From Candidatus Anaerostipes avistercoris (GTDB lineage: Bacteria; Bacillota; Clostridia; Lachnospirales; Lachnospiraceae): a DNA stretch of 64,000 nucleotides. This document shows positions 55,636-64,000 of this stretch, piece by piece (the first letter of the stretch is position 1; the number at the start of each line of letters is the position of its first letter). Position numbers and translations under genes: made by a program. The stretch lies in NCBI GenBank assembly GCA_019119895.1, contig DWWD01000042.1, positions 62,001 to 126,000 of the forward strand, written 5' to 3'. The notes under the pieces are model-generated. The model was not told the origin of the DNA. It searched no databases and worked only from the letters and a program-made list of their open reading frames with translations.

Positions 55636-56922
55636 ATGGTAAAAGCAATTGTTGGAGCCAATTGGGGAGACGAAGGAAAAGGAAAGATTACAGACATGTT
55701 AGGTGAAACATCCGACATTATCGTTCGTTTCCAGGGAGGGGCAAACGCAGGACATACCATCATTAATGATTATGGTAAATTCGCTCTGCATACCCTGCCA
55801 TCTGGAGTATTCTATAACCATACGACCAGCGTTATTGGAAATGGAGTAGCATTAAATATTCCCGTTTTATTTGATGAGATTGAAAGCATCGTGTCAAAAG
55901 GAGTTCCGAGACCGAAGATCCTTGTATCTGACAGAGCGCAGATGGTAATGCCGTATCATGTACTGTTTGATCAGTATGAAGAAGAGCGGCTGGGAAAGGA
56001 ATCCTTCGGATCTACCAAATCCGGAATCGCGCCGTTTTATTCTGACAAATACGCGAAGATCGGATTCCAGGTAAGTGAATTATTCGATGAAGAGACATTA
56101 AAACATAAGATCCACAAAGTATGCGAGACAAAGAACGTACTTCTGGAACACCTGTACCACAAACCGCTTCTGGATGAAGAAGAACTGTTCCAGACACTGA
56201 TGGAATACAGGAAGATGGTTGAGCCATATGTATGTGACGTTTCTTTATTCCTGAACCAGGCACTGAAAGAAGGAAAAGAAATTCTTCTGGAAGGCCAGCT
56301 TGGTTCTCTGAAAGATCCGGATCATGGAATTTATCCGATGGTAACATCCTCATCAACTCTCGCCGGATACGGAGCGATCGGAGCAGGAATCCCTCCATAT
56401 GAGATCAGGAAAATCGTAACTGTTGTAAAAGCTTACTCCAGTGCTGTCGGAGCAGGAGCGTTTGTAAGCGAGATCTTCGGAGAAGAAGCTGATGAACTCA
56501 GAAAACGCGGCGGAGACGGCGGAGAATTCGGAGCGACCACAGGACGCCCAAGAAGAATGGGATGGTTTGACGCAGTGGCAACAAAATACGGATGCCGTCT
56601 GCAGGGAACGACCGATGTAGCATTTACGGTACTGGACGTACTGGGATATCTGGATGAAATCCCTGTATGTGTGGGATATGAGATCGACGGTGAAGTAACA
56701 ACAGACTTCCCGACCACAAATAAATTAGAGAAAGCAAAACCGGTTTTGGAAGTTCTTCCGGGATGGAAATGTGATATCCGCGGTATTACAAAATATGAAG
56801 ATCTCCCAGAAAACTGCCGCAAATACGTTGAGTTTATTGAAGAGAAGATAGGATATCCTATCACTCTGATTTCCAACGGACCGGAAAGACACGAGATTAT
56901 TTACCGCGGTTTTGAGGACTAG
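55636..56922 (+). CDS. purA: Adenylosuccinate synthetase
   Basis: PurA makes adenylosuccinate from IMP, aspartate and GTP, the first AMP-specific step. The 428-residue protein has the GTP-binding GANWGDEGKGKITDML at residues 7-22, the IMP-site GGANAGHTI near 37, GAFVSEIFGEE near 278, and FGATTGRPRRMGW near 301. AGGAGG lies eight bases before the ATG. It has its own strong promoter with a 5' hairpin, and lepB follows five bases after its stop. Confidence 0.98.
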   Translation: MVKAIVGANWGDEGKGKITDMLGETSDIIVRFQGGANAGHTIINDYGKFALHTLPSGVFYNHTTSVIGNGVALNIPVLFDEIESIVSKGVPRPKILVSDRAQMVMPYHVLFDQYEEERLGKESFGSTKSGIAPFYSDKYAKIGFQVSELFDEETLKHKIHKVCETKNVLLEHLYHKPLLDEEELFQTLMEYRKMVEPYVCDVSLFLNQALKEGKEILLEGQLGSLKDPDHGIYPMVTSSSTLAGYGAIGAGIPPYEIRKIVTVVKAYSSAVGAGAFVSEIFGEEADELRKRGGDGGEFGATTGRPRRMGWFDAVATKYGCRLQGTTDVAFTVLDVLGYLDEIPVCVGYEIDGEVTTDFPTTNKLEKAKPVLEVLPGWKCDIRGITKYEDLPENCRKYVEFIEEKIGYPITLISNGPERHEIIYRGFED

Positions 56923-56927
56923 GTATC

Positions 56928-57470
56928 ATGAGCAAAAAGGCAAAGAAAGAAAGATCCTGGAGGAGAGAAGTGTTCAGCTGGATTCTCTGCATTGTTATCA
57001 CCCTTGGACTGACAGGGATCATCACAAATTTTGTGATTATTAACGCAAATATTCCAAGCGGATCCATGGAAAACACGATCATGACAGGCGATAAACTAAT
57101 TGCTCTTCGGACTGCTTACTGGTTCAGTGATCCGCAGAGAGGAGATATTATTATCTTTGAATATCCGGATAACGAAGAAGAGTGGTTTATCAAAAGAGTC
57201 ATAGCCCTTCCGGGAGAAACAGTGGAAGTGAGAGACGGAAAAGTATATATCAACAACAGCGATACTCCACTGAATGAGCCATATATCAAAGAAGAACCGG
57301 TGGAAGACTTTGGACCATATACGGTGCCGGAGGACGGATATTTTGTTATGGGAGATAACCGAAATAATTCCAACGACGCCCGAGACTGGAATACCCACTA
57401 CGTAAGCGGGGATGAGATCCTGGGCAAGGCATGGTTCCGGTATTATCCATCGTTTGGCTGGATCAAATAG
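56928..57470 (+). CDS. lepB: Type I signal peptidase
   Basis: A 180-residue membrane protease that removes signal peptides outside the membrane. A basic N-terminus (SKKAKKERSWRREVF) precedes one membrane helix at about residues 17-38. The catalytic Ser is in IPSGSMENTIMTGD near 46 and the Lys in FIKRVIALPGE near 88. The box GDNRNNSNDARDW near 142 completes the family signature. It lies five bases after purA. Confidence 0.96.
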   Translation: MSKKAKKERSWRREVFSWILCIVITLGLTGIITNFVIINANIPSGSMENTIMTGDKLIALRTAYWFSDPQRGDIIIFEYPDNEEEWFIKRVIALPGETVEVRDGKVYINNSDTPLNEPYIKEEPVEDFGPYTVPEDGYFVMGDNRNNSNDARDWNTHYVSGDEILGKAWFRYYPSFGWIK

Positions 57471-57530
57471 GAGTATTTGCCTTAAGAAAAACAAAGACTG
57501 GTATAACACAAGAAGATAGAAGGTGGAAAC

Positions 57531-57908
57531 ATGGAAAAGAAGATGATCAACGCGGAACATGCGCCTGCGGCAGTGGGACCTTACTGTCATGCGGTGCAGG
57601 CAGGAGATCTGGTATTTACATCAGGACAGATTGGACTGAATCCGGAAACACAGGAGCTGGCAGAGGGAATCGAGGCACAGACAACACAGGTGCTGGAGAA
57701 TCTGACAGAGGTGCTGAAAGCAGCAGATCTGACATTGGATGATGTGATCAAGACAACTGTATTTTTGGATGATGTCAATGACTTCGGTGTTGTCAATGGA
57801 ATTTATGAGACCTATTTCAGCGGCAGCAAGCCGGCAAGATCCTGTGTGGAAGTGGGAGCGCTTCCGAAGGGAGCATTGATTGAGATTGAGGTTATTGCGG
57901 CAAAATAA
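57531..57908 (+). CDS. ridA: RidA-family reactive intermediate deaminase
   Basis: A 125-residue trimeric YjgF/YER057c/UK114 protein that hydrolyses enamine/imine intermediates released by PLP enzymes. The N-terminal APAAVGPYCHAVQAGDLVFT, GQIGLNPETQELAEG near residue 37, and the C-terminal signature PARSCVEVGALPKGALIEIE, with the Arg that binds the substrate carboxylate, are all present. AGAAGGTGG precedes the ATG. A strong terminator follows. Confidence 0.95.
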   Translation: MEKKMINAEHAPAAVGPYCHAVQAGDLVFTSGQIGLNPETQELAEGIEAQTTQVLENLTEVLKAADLTLDDVIKTTVFLDDVNDFGVVNGIYETYFSGSKPARSCVEVGALPKGALIEIEVIAAK

Positions 57909-57926
57909 AATCGTAAAGAAGAAAAA

Positions 57927-57995
57927 GAAAAGCTTTCCTCTGCGGGAATCCGGCATAAGATTTGACCGGATTCCAGGAAGAAAGCTTTTTTAATT
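57927..57995. terminator. Bidirectional terminator after ridA
   Basis: AAAAGCTTTCCT and AGGAAGAAAGCTTTT form the outer stem and GGAATCCGG/CCGGATTCC an inner one, with T-rich flanks on both sides. It serves ridA (+) and the convergent aminotransferase (-). Confidence 0.85.
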
Positions 57996-59075
57996 TCCTG
58001 TCAGCATTTTCAGCAATCTGTCGTTTTCTTCTTTTTTCTGAATACAGAAGCGGATGTATTCTCCGTCCAGTCCCTCAAAGCTGCTGCAGTCTCTGATCAT
58101 CATGCCCTGTCTGATACATTTCTCAAACATTTCAAAAGATGTGGTGCCGTCCAGCAGACGGATTAAAAGAAAATTTCCATATGCGGGATAGGTTTTCAAA
58201 TGAGGACAGCCGGATAACAGATCCAGGCAGCGGGTACGTTCCGCTGAAATCAGTTCTCTTGTGCGCCGGATATATTCTTCGTCCTCAAACATTGCGCCTG
58301 CGGAAACGGCCGCCAGCGTATTGATGGTCCATGGATTTTTGATTGCGTTGATTTTTTCCCGGAACTGGAAATCCGAACAGATGCCGTATCCCAGACGAAG
58401 TCCCGGAGCCGCGTAAAATTTGGAGGTTCCCCGAAGGACCATAAGATTCGGATAATCCGGAACCAGAGAAACCGCAGAGATTTTCTGAATGTCCGGAGCG
58501 AATTCCACGTAGGTTTCATCGACCATAACAAAAATGTGATTTTGACGGCAGTGGTCGAGAATTTCCCGGATTTCGTCCGCAGACAAAGCGCTGGAGGTAG
58601 GATTGTTCGGATTGCAGAAAGCAAACAAATCCACATCCGCCGTCAGGTGTGCCTTCAGATTCTCAAGATCCGGACGAAAATCATTTTCTTCTCTCAGAAA
58701 ATATTCTTTGTAAGAACCGCCAGCCAGAGAAATCTCTCTTGTATACTCTGAATAGGTAGGAGTCAGCAGCAGAGCATTTTTCGGGCACAGCAGCTGAAAT
58801 GTGAGACCGATCAGCTCGGTGGCTCCGTTTCCCGGGATGATGTCTTCAGCTGGAATTCCAAGGTAACGGCTCAGGGAGTTCCGCAGATCTTTATAATCTC
58901 TGTCAGGATACTCGCTGATATCATCCAGATGTTCTGCCATACTTTCTTTCAGGCGGGGAGAAATCCCAAGGGGATTCACATTTCCGCCGAATGGAATGAT
59001 ATCTTCTTTTTTGATTCCATAGAGTTCTTCTATTTTCTCTAAATCACTTCCGTGAAACGTCTGTTTTTTTTTCAT
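57990..59075 (-). CDS. PLP-dependent aminotransferase, CobD/HisC type
   Basis: A 361-residue fold-type I class II aminotransferase-like protein. The beginning FHGSDLEKIEELYGIKKEDI then PFGGNVNPLGISP resembles threonine-phosphate decarboxylase CobD. FCNPNNPTSSALSAD near residue 153 is the usual substrate loop, and the PLP lysine lies in LRGTSKFYAAPGLRLGYG near 218. CobD would supply aminopropanol phosphate for cobalamin, but no corrinoid operon adjoins it; histidinol-phosphate aminotransferase or a broad-specificity enzyme is equally possible. It diverges from the DUF5717-type operon. Confidence 0.8.
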   Translation of the reverse strand: MKKKQTFHGSDLEKIEELYGIKKEDIIPFGGNVNPLGISPRLKESMAEHLDDISEYPDRDYKDLRNSLSRYLGIPAEDIIPGNGATELIGLTFQLLCPKNALLLTPTYSEYTREISLAGGSYKEYFLREENDFRPDLENLKAHLTADVDLFAFCNPNNPTSSALSADEIREILDHCRQNHIFVMVDETYVEFAPDIQKISAVSLVPDYPNLMVLRGTSKFYAAPGLRLGYGICSDFQFREKINAIKNPWTINTLAAVSAGAMFEDEEYIRRTRELISAERTRCLDLLSGCPHLKTYPAYGNFLLIRLLDGTTSFEMFEKCIRQGMMIRDCSSFEGLDGEYIRFCIQKKEENDRLLKMLTGN

Positions 59076-59090
59076 GATAGCAAACCCTTC

Positions 59091-59119
59091 TTTTCTATTG
59101 TGTCGAAATTTGGTATAAT
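59091..59119 (+). promoter_or_regulatory. Possible promoter of the DUF5717/5716 operon
   Basis: A perfect TATAAT at 59114-59119 with a weak TTTTCT 17 bases upstream at 59091-59096, in the divergent spacer. Confidence 0.4.
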
Positions 59120-59188
59120 AAAATTTAATTGAGATCTATTATATTATACGAGCTATATATTTGATTGGCAAGGAGCGAAAGACAGATT

Positions 59189-62100
59189 ATGTCAGAACAG
59201 TTACAAACCTTTACAGAGATGCTGAAAGAAGACAGGAACAGAGCAAAGGCCCTCTTTTTTTCAGAGTCATTTAAGGAAAAATATTTAGGGCAGGACCCGG
59301 AATATCAGGATGTATATCATCAGCTTTTGATGGGCAGGAATCGGGAACAGATTCTGGAAGAATTCCTGATCACAGCAAAACAGAAAAAACCAGTCCGTCT
59401 GACAGCTGCAAAGCAGAAATATCAGATTTTTCAGTGGAATCTGGATGATCCGCTGAAGATTACGGTCAAGAGAGAAGGCTGGGGATACATAGAAGGAAGA
59501 GTCACCATCCGGGGAGATTTTCTCTCCGTCGAGCAGGAGACGTTTACCAGCGCGGATTTTGAGGATGGATTTTTTCATCTGCCAGTGTATCTGGACACGA
59601 TCCCTCAGGATGGAAGTGTCTGCCATGTAATTTTTGAAACCGTGCATGATGTGCTGGATATGGAAGTTACCTATGAAGAAAATGTAGAGGAAAAAATAAA
59701 GCAGGAGCAGTCCAGACGCAAAAAAATGTTCCAGACGTATGTGGATTTCTGTACCGGAAGGATCGAACAGGAAGAATTTATCAGAAGAGAATATCAGATT
59801 CTCAATCAGATGCCGGCGGGGCTTGACAACAGCAAAGCGTATCAGCTGGCAAGGGTTCATATCGGAATTCTTTCCGGGGAAAAAGAAATCGGCAGCCGTC
59901 TGAAAGACGCAGGACATTCCCTGGATGAGGAAAGCAGGGAAGGACTGAGAGGATATTATGCCTATTTGAATGCTTTATATGCAAAAGATGAGGAAACCAT
60001 CCAAAAGGCAGTCAATGAAATCAATCAGCTGTTTGAAGAACATCCGGATAATGGATTCCTTCTCTGGCTTCTGATCAATCTGGACAAGACGATCGCCTAT
60101 GATGCAAAGCTTCAGATTATGATGATGAAAGAAGTCTATCAGCAGGGAGACAGGACGCCGCTTCTTCAGTTTGAGGCATGCTGCCTGTTTGGGGAAACGC
60201 CGGAACTTCTCCATCATCTGGATGGATTTGAGCTGGACGTTCTGGAATTTGCGGCGAAAGAAGAACTCTTAAGCGATAAACTGATTCAGAGGATTTGTTT
60301 CCTGATTTCCAGAGAGAAGACTTTTTCAGAAAGTCTGCTGTGGCTCCTTGTGTGTATTTATGAGGAATATCCTCTGACAGATGTGCTGCAGGGAATCTGT
60401 GCGCTTCTGATTCAGGGAAACTGTATGGAAGCAGATTGCCACCCTTATTATGAGAAAGCGCTGGAGGAGGGAATTCAGCTGAACGGACTGCAGGAAGCGT
60501 TTCTGCGGACCATTCAGGAAGATCAGTATCCGGTGCTCCCACAGGAAATTCTCATATACTTCTCATACAGCAATACGCTGAGCCGGTATGAACAGAGTTA
60601 TCTCTATGCCAATGTGATAAAAAACCGGAGAAGATATCAGAGGATTTTTCAGAACTATGAAGAACTGATTGTCTCATTTCTGGCGGAAGAACTGAAGGAA
60701 GGGCGTTTGAACCGGCACCTTTCCCTGCTGTATCATTATTATTTCGAAGAACTGCTGGAAAACGAGAAGACGGTGGATGATCTGGGCAATGTCCTGTTTT
60801 ACCAGGAACTGATCTGTCCCCAGGATTTCCTGAAGAAAGTCGCTGTGTTTCAGAGGCAGAAGCGTCAGCCGGATATTAAATTCCTGAAAGGGAGAACAGA
60901 GTATGTTGAGATTGTGGATTCCAACGCGCTGCTGGTATTTTTTGACCAGGAAGAGAACCGGTATGTAGGATCTGCCGCTTACCAGTTAAATCAGATCTGG
61001 ACCCGGGATCAGATTCAGGCGTACTGCCGGAAATGCAGCGGAACCAATGAACATTATCTGCTGTATAAGAGCAGAGAATTTTTGAGAAAACAGAAGCTGT
61101 CAGAACAGGATTTTCCGGAAGTTGTGGCAGCTGCAGAATGCGGGGCGCTGGATGAGGGATGCAAACAGGAAATTTTTGAAAAGATTCTGGATTATTACTG
61201 GAAGAATGAGAAAGAAGAAGAGCTGAAGGAAGCCCTGATGTATGTGGACTGGAAAAAACTCCCGCCGAAAAACCGGATCCATATGATAGAATATTTTATA
61301 GCGGGAGGTCTGTATGAAGAAGCCCTCCGGGGCATTCAGCAGTACGGGTATCATTTTCTGAAACCGGAACTTCTGAAAAAGGTGACAGTTTATGCTCTGA
61401 CGACCCTGAGCACACAGCGGTCCGATATGCTGATTGGCATGTGCAGCAGGGCGTTTGAACATGGACAGTATAACAGCGAAATCATCGGATACCTTCAGAA
61501 ATATTTCCAGGGAAGCAGAGAGCAGATGCTGAAGCTGTGGGAAGCAGGAAAAGACATCGGAATGTATCAGAATTCTTTTGTAGAAGAAGTTTTGAAAACC
61601 TGTATCCGGGAAGGAATCGACGGAACGGAATTTCCAGTCTTCGCCCAGTATCTGACAGAAGGGGAACCGGATCAGGAACTGGCAGATTCCGCTCTGGTGG
61701 AATATGTGGACTACGCATGCCGCAGCCAGAAAGAACTGCCGGAACTGTTCTATGAACAGGTAGGACGGAAAATCGACGCCGGCAAGAAAGACTGGGTCTA
61801 TCAGGGATTATATCTCAGATATTACAAGGGAAAAGAACTGACAGACAAGCAGAAAAGAAGGATTGAGAAGATCCGGGATATGCAGATTGAGAGTGGAGAT
61901 ATTTTTCCGGAATTATTCGGGTTCTCCCAATATCTGGAACTTCCGAAATATCTGTATGGAGAAACGTTTATTGAATATCAGGCGGCAGAAGGCCTGCAGA
62001 TGGTATTTCATTATGCGTATGCCCGGGGAAAACAATGGAAGGAACTGCCGATGAAAGAACTATTTCCGGGATATTATGTGACTTCCGCTGTGATTTTTGC

Positions 62101-62323
62101 CGATGAGCTGAATGATTATTTCATTACGGCGCCCGGAGAGGAAAAACGCAGGCGGAAGGATATTCGTTTTATCCGTCATATCGATCAGAGCAAAGGAAGT
62201 CGTTTTTATGAGCTCAATGAGATGACGCGTGAGAAATACAGAGACGGAATCATTGCTTCCATGGAGCAGTATCAGATCAAAAAGAGCATGGTAAACTTTA
62301 TCAAACCGATGACAGGGGATTAA
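59189..62323 (+). CDS. DUF5717-like large helical repeat protein
   Basis: A 1,044-residue protein of unknown function; I believe it corresponds to the family named DUF5717 in Lachnospiraceae. There is no signal peptide or membrane helix. Residues about 75-155 look like a beta-sandwich module (ITVKREGWGYIEGRVTIRGD and VEQETFTSADFEDGFFHLPV). The rest is a long alpha-solenoid of TPR-like helices (for example MIEYFIAGGLYEEALRGIQQ), and the C-terminus returns to beta structure. Start TTG 59165 is in frame, but ATG 59189 lies downstream of AAGGAG and gives a usual start. It heads an operon with the DUF5716-like and third genes, four bases and an overlap apart. Confidence 0.7.
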   Translation: MSEQLQTFTEMLKEDRNRAKALFFSESFKEKYLGQDPEYQDVYHQLLMGRNREQILEEFLITAKQKKPVRLTAAKQKYQIFQWNLDDPLKITVKREGWGYIEGRVTIRGDFLSVEQETFTSADFEDGFFHLPVYLDTIPQDGSVCHVIFETVHDVLDMEVTYEENVEEKIKQEQSRRKKMFQTYVDFCTGRIEQEEFIRREYQILNQMPAGLDNSKAYQLARVHIGILSGEKEIGSRLKDAGHSLDEESREGLRGYYAYLNALYAKDEETIQKAVNEINQLFEEHPDNGFLLWLLINLDKTIAYDAKLQIMMMKEVYQQGDRTPLLQFEACCLFGETPELLHHLDGFELDVLEFAAKEELLSDKLIQRICFLISREKTFSESLLWLLVCIYEEYPLTDVLQGICALLIQGNCMEADCHPYYEKALEEGIQLNGLQEAFLRTIQEDQYPVLPQEILIYFSYSNTLSRYEQSYLYANVIKNRRRYQRIFQNYEELIVSFLAEELKEGRLNRHLSLLYHYYFEELLENEKTVDDLGNVLFYQELICPQDFLKKVAVFQRQKRQPDIKFLKGRTEYVEIVDSNALLVFFDQEENRYVGSAAYQLNQIWTRDQIQAYCRKCSGTNEHYLLYKSREFLRKQKLSEQDFPEVVAAAECGALDEGCKQEIFEKILDYYWKNEKEEELKEALMYVDWKKLPPKNRIHMIEYFIAGGLYEEALRGIQQYGYHFLKPELLKKVTVYALTTLSTQRSDMLIGMCSRAFEHGQYNSEIIGYLQKYFQGSREQMLKLWEAGKDIGMYQNSFVEEVLKTCIREGIDGTEFPVFAQYLTEGEPDQELADSALVEYVDYACRSQKELPELFYEQVGRKIDAGKKDWVYQGLYLRYYKGKELTDKQKRRIEKIRDMQIESGDIFPELFGFSQYLELPKYLYGETFIEYQAAEGLQMVFHYAYARGKQWKELPMKELFPGYYVTSAVIFADELNDYFITAPGEEKRRRKDIRFIRHIDQSKGSRFYELNEMTREKYRDGIIASMEQYQIKKSMVNFIKPMTGD

Positions 62324-62326
62324 GAG

Positions 62327-63367
62327 ATGCAGACAGGATTACACTTCGAAAATGGACAAGTTTATGCCTATGTGATCAGCGGGCAGAAGACAACAGAAGA
62401 AGAACCGGCAGCTTATGAAGGCTCATGGGCGGATTACGTGAGAGAGATCCTGGATCAGGATCAGAACAAAAATTGTTCCTTTGGGATCATTACAGAATAT
62501 CCGACGCCGATGGAAATCAAAGAGGCAGAAGAAATCAGCGATAAACTGGAAGGCTCCAATGCAGTGAAGCTGTATACAAAAGAGGAGGCGATCCTTGGAA
62601 TGGTCCGGTTTCAGCAAAATGATCTGAAACGGGGCAGGACGGCAGTCTATGATTACGGATCCGATGGATTTATTTACTACGAAGTGAAAGAAGAGTCCGG
62701 GAAAGTTACGGTAGAAAAACAGAATTATACCAGGGAAATGGAAAAAGCCAGGACAAAGGGCGAGAAAGATCTGGCATTTTCTGCGATTATACGAAAGACG
62801 CTGGGCAGAGGCGTAACAGCGGCTGTGTATTTATGCGGGGAAGGTTTTGAGGGACAGTGGTTCCGGCAGTCCACAAGGATTTTATGCCGGGGCAGGAGAG
62901 TGTTTATGAGCAGCCACCTCTTTGCCTGCGGGGCGGCTTATATGGCCGGAAAGGAAGCGGGAATCACTTCCGATGACGCATTTATCATCACCGATCAGAT
63001 GACAGTGTGCCAGATCGGGCTTGTCCTTCATCATCATGGAAGAGATGTTTTCTATCCATTGCTGCCGGAAGGGAAACCGTGGTTTGAAGCGAAAGGTGAA
63101 ATCGAGATTTTTGTATCCGGAATCACAAAAATCATCTTTGAATTCAGGAACAAAGAAGGAAGAAAGATGGCTTCGGTCTGCATGCCGCTGACCGGGCTTA
63201 AAAGGAACAGAGATATTGTCTACAAACTCAAAATGCGGGGAGAATATCTTTCAGCGGACCGGTGTAAAATTAAAGTATCTGATGAAGGATTCGGAAGTAT
63301 AAGGCCTTCCAGTCATCAGGTATGGCAGCAGATCATACGCCTGGAAAGGAGTGAATCCAATGAGTAA
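62327..63367 (+). CDS. DUF5716-like protein, possible actin/Hsp70-type fold
   Basis: A 346-residue protein, probably the DUF5716 family. It starts MQTGLHFENGQVYAYVIS. FGIITEYPTPMEIKEAEEIS near residue 45, then TAVYDYGSDGFIYYEV near 105 and YLCGEGFEGQW with FMSSHLFACGAAYMAGKEAG near 165-210, follow the order seen in Hsp70/FtsA-type ATPases: an activation-like helix, a phosphate-2-like strand, and a GGS-like motif with a following alanine helix. The phosphate-1 loop is degenerate. The last 110 residues are beta-rich (EIEIFVSGITKIIFEFRNKE) and could mirror a substrate-binding domain. The fold is an inference. Confidence 0.65.
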   Translation: MQTGLHFENGQVYAYVISGQKTTEEEPAAYEGSWADYVREILDQDQNKNCSFGIITEYPTPMEIKEAEEISDKLEGSNAVKLYTKEEAILGMVRFQQNDLKRGRTAVYDYGSDGFIYYEVKEESGKVTVEKQNYTREMEKARTKGEKDLAFSAIIRKTLGRGVTAAVYLCGEGFEGQWFRQSTRILCRGRRVFMSSHLFACGAAYMAGKEAGITSDDAFIITDQMTVCQIGLVLHHHGRDVFYPLLPEGKPWFEAKGEIEIFVSGITKIIFEFRNKEGRKMASVCMPLTGLKRNRDIVYKLKMRGEYLSADRCKIKVSDEGFGSIRPSSHQVWQQIIRLERSESNE

Positions 63368-64000
63368 GATCGTACTGTGCGAGACGCAGGAAGCGCCGTA
63401 TCCATATAAGATTGAGAAGATCCACCGTTCTTTTTCCAGCTATGAGGAACTGTGCTATCTCATGGAACATTACATGATATTTTTCCTGATGGAAGGAATT
63501 GATTTCAGGATGAAATCCTATATGAAAGAGGAGCTGGGGATTCCCCTGGAAAATGACGACGCGGTCCAGCAGATCAAAGAAATCATCAATTACAGAAATT
63601 ATTTTACGGCCGATGAAAAGCAGCAGTTCCAGCAGAGGCTTCGTACGACGTATCTGTATTCTATGGCAAAGAAGCAGAAAATGCTTGCCGATATGTATCT
63701 GGAGCATCATCAGTATCTAAGCGCCATGAAAGGATATCAGGCGCTGAAGAATGTCTCAGGACAGTTTCAGGCGCGGGAACAGGTGCAGATTCTGTATCAT
63801 CTGGGATTGTGTCAGAGTAAAATGTTCTGCTTTGATGAAGCCAAAGAATCTTTCCGCAGGGCACTTGCCATCAAAGAGAGAAGAGAAGTACAGGAAGCGT
63901 ATTTTATGATATCTTATCTTCAGGGAGATTATGGAGATTTTGTAAAAGACGGAGAGAAAATTTCCTTTTCGGAGGAGCGCTGCAAGACAATTTATGATAA
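63360..64000 (+). CDS. Repeat-rich third gene of the DUF5717/5716 operon, 5' part
   Basis: The frame opens at ATG 63360, overlapping the previous stop by eight bases, and runs off the window after about 213 codons. The N-terminus MSKIVLCETQEAPYPYKIEK is followed by helical pairs. From about residue 118 these look like tetratricopeptide repeats (YLEHHQYLSAMKGYQALKNV and ILYHLGLCQSKMFCFDEAKE, then SFRRALAIKERREVQEAYFM). AAAGGAGTGAATCCA provides the ribosome binding site. The overlap and order suggest that it works with the two proteins upstream, perhaps as an adaptor. Its full length and any C-terminal domain are unseen. Confidence 0.7.
   Translation, partial: MSKIVLCETQEAPYPYKIEKIHRSFSSYEELCYLMEHYMIFFLMEGIDFRMKSYMKEELGIPLENDDAVQQIKEIINYRNYFTADEKQQFQQRLRTTYLYSMAKKQKMLADMYLEHHQYLSAMKGYQALKNVSGQFQAREQVQILYHLGLCQSKMFCFDEAKESFRRALAIKERREVQEAYFMISYLQGDYGDFVKDGEKISFSEERCKTIYD

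Noticed and set aside
1-64000. CRISPR array, tRNA, rRNA or prophage
   Set aside because: No regularly spaced repeats, no tRNA-like cloverleaf signatures in the short intergenic spaces, and no phage structural genes were seen.

Overview
The window reads as a chromosomal segment of an anaerobic Firmicute of the class Clostridia, most likely family Lachnospiraceae. This is inferred from gene content and order, not from any search: glnA followed by an ANTAR protein, LL-diaminopimelate aminotransferase, split purH functions (separate IMP cyclohydrolase and AICAR transformylase), a stand-alone HydE, a glmS ribozyme, and a DUF5717/DUF5716 gene pair. No rRNA, tRNA, CRISPR array, insertion sequence or prophage was seen.

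Layout. 1-7710: nitrogen, lysine and purine genes on the + strand (3' part of carB, glnA, ANTAR regulator, dapL, IMP cyclohydrolase, AICAR transformylase). 7711-9261: a terminator, a repeat, a promoter with a long leader, and a secreted SH3/NlpC-P60 hydrolase. 9345-14535: an A/T-richer accessory block with a three-gene minus-strand operon (HTH-like protein, NAD-dependent epimerase, DxD glycosyltransferase-like protein) diverging from a 711-codon gene of unknown function. 14585-16739: ychF (-) and lgt (+). 17021-28075: division and cell wall cluster mraZ-rsmH-ftsL-ftsI-second class B PBP-mraY-murD-ftsW-ftsQ-ftsZ, preceded by a promoter overlapping a three-box MraZ operator.

28305-36249: hydE (-), upp, typA, a tandem OB-fold SSB-like protein, cob(I)alamin adenosyltransferase, dapA, dapB and a SorC-type regulator. 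36250-37158 is a scar holding two gene remnants lying head to head: a SorC C-terminus (-) and a triosephosphate isomerase C-terminus (+). 37159-40599: Crp/Fnr regulator, glycerol dehydrogenase, VOC protein, ROK regulator. 40669-42489: glmS (-), with a glmS ribozyme in its leader. 43116-50936: LTA-synthase-like protein, then the protein quality control set tig-clpP-clpX-lon. 50950-57908: folate genes (folC, HD protein, folP, folB-folK fusion), pheA, purA, lepB and a RidA protein. 57990-59075: CobD/HisC-type aminotransferase (-). 59189-64000: a conserved but uncharacterised operon (DUF5717-like solenoid, DUF5716-like protein with a possible actin/Hsp70-type fold, and a repeat-rich third protein cut by the window end).

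Most of the window is housekeeping. The parts that merit a second look are the 59-64 kb operon, the 9.3-14.5 kb accessory block with its unknown 711-codon gene, the gene scar at 36.4-36.9 kb, a dispersed intergenic repeat seen three times, and regulatory structures (MraZ boxes, glmS ribozyme, a promoter enclosed by inverted repeats, paired direct repeats upstream of the LTA synthase).
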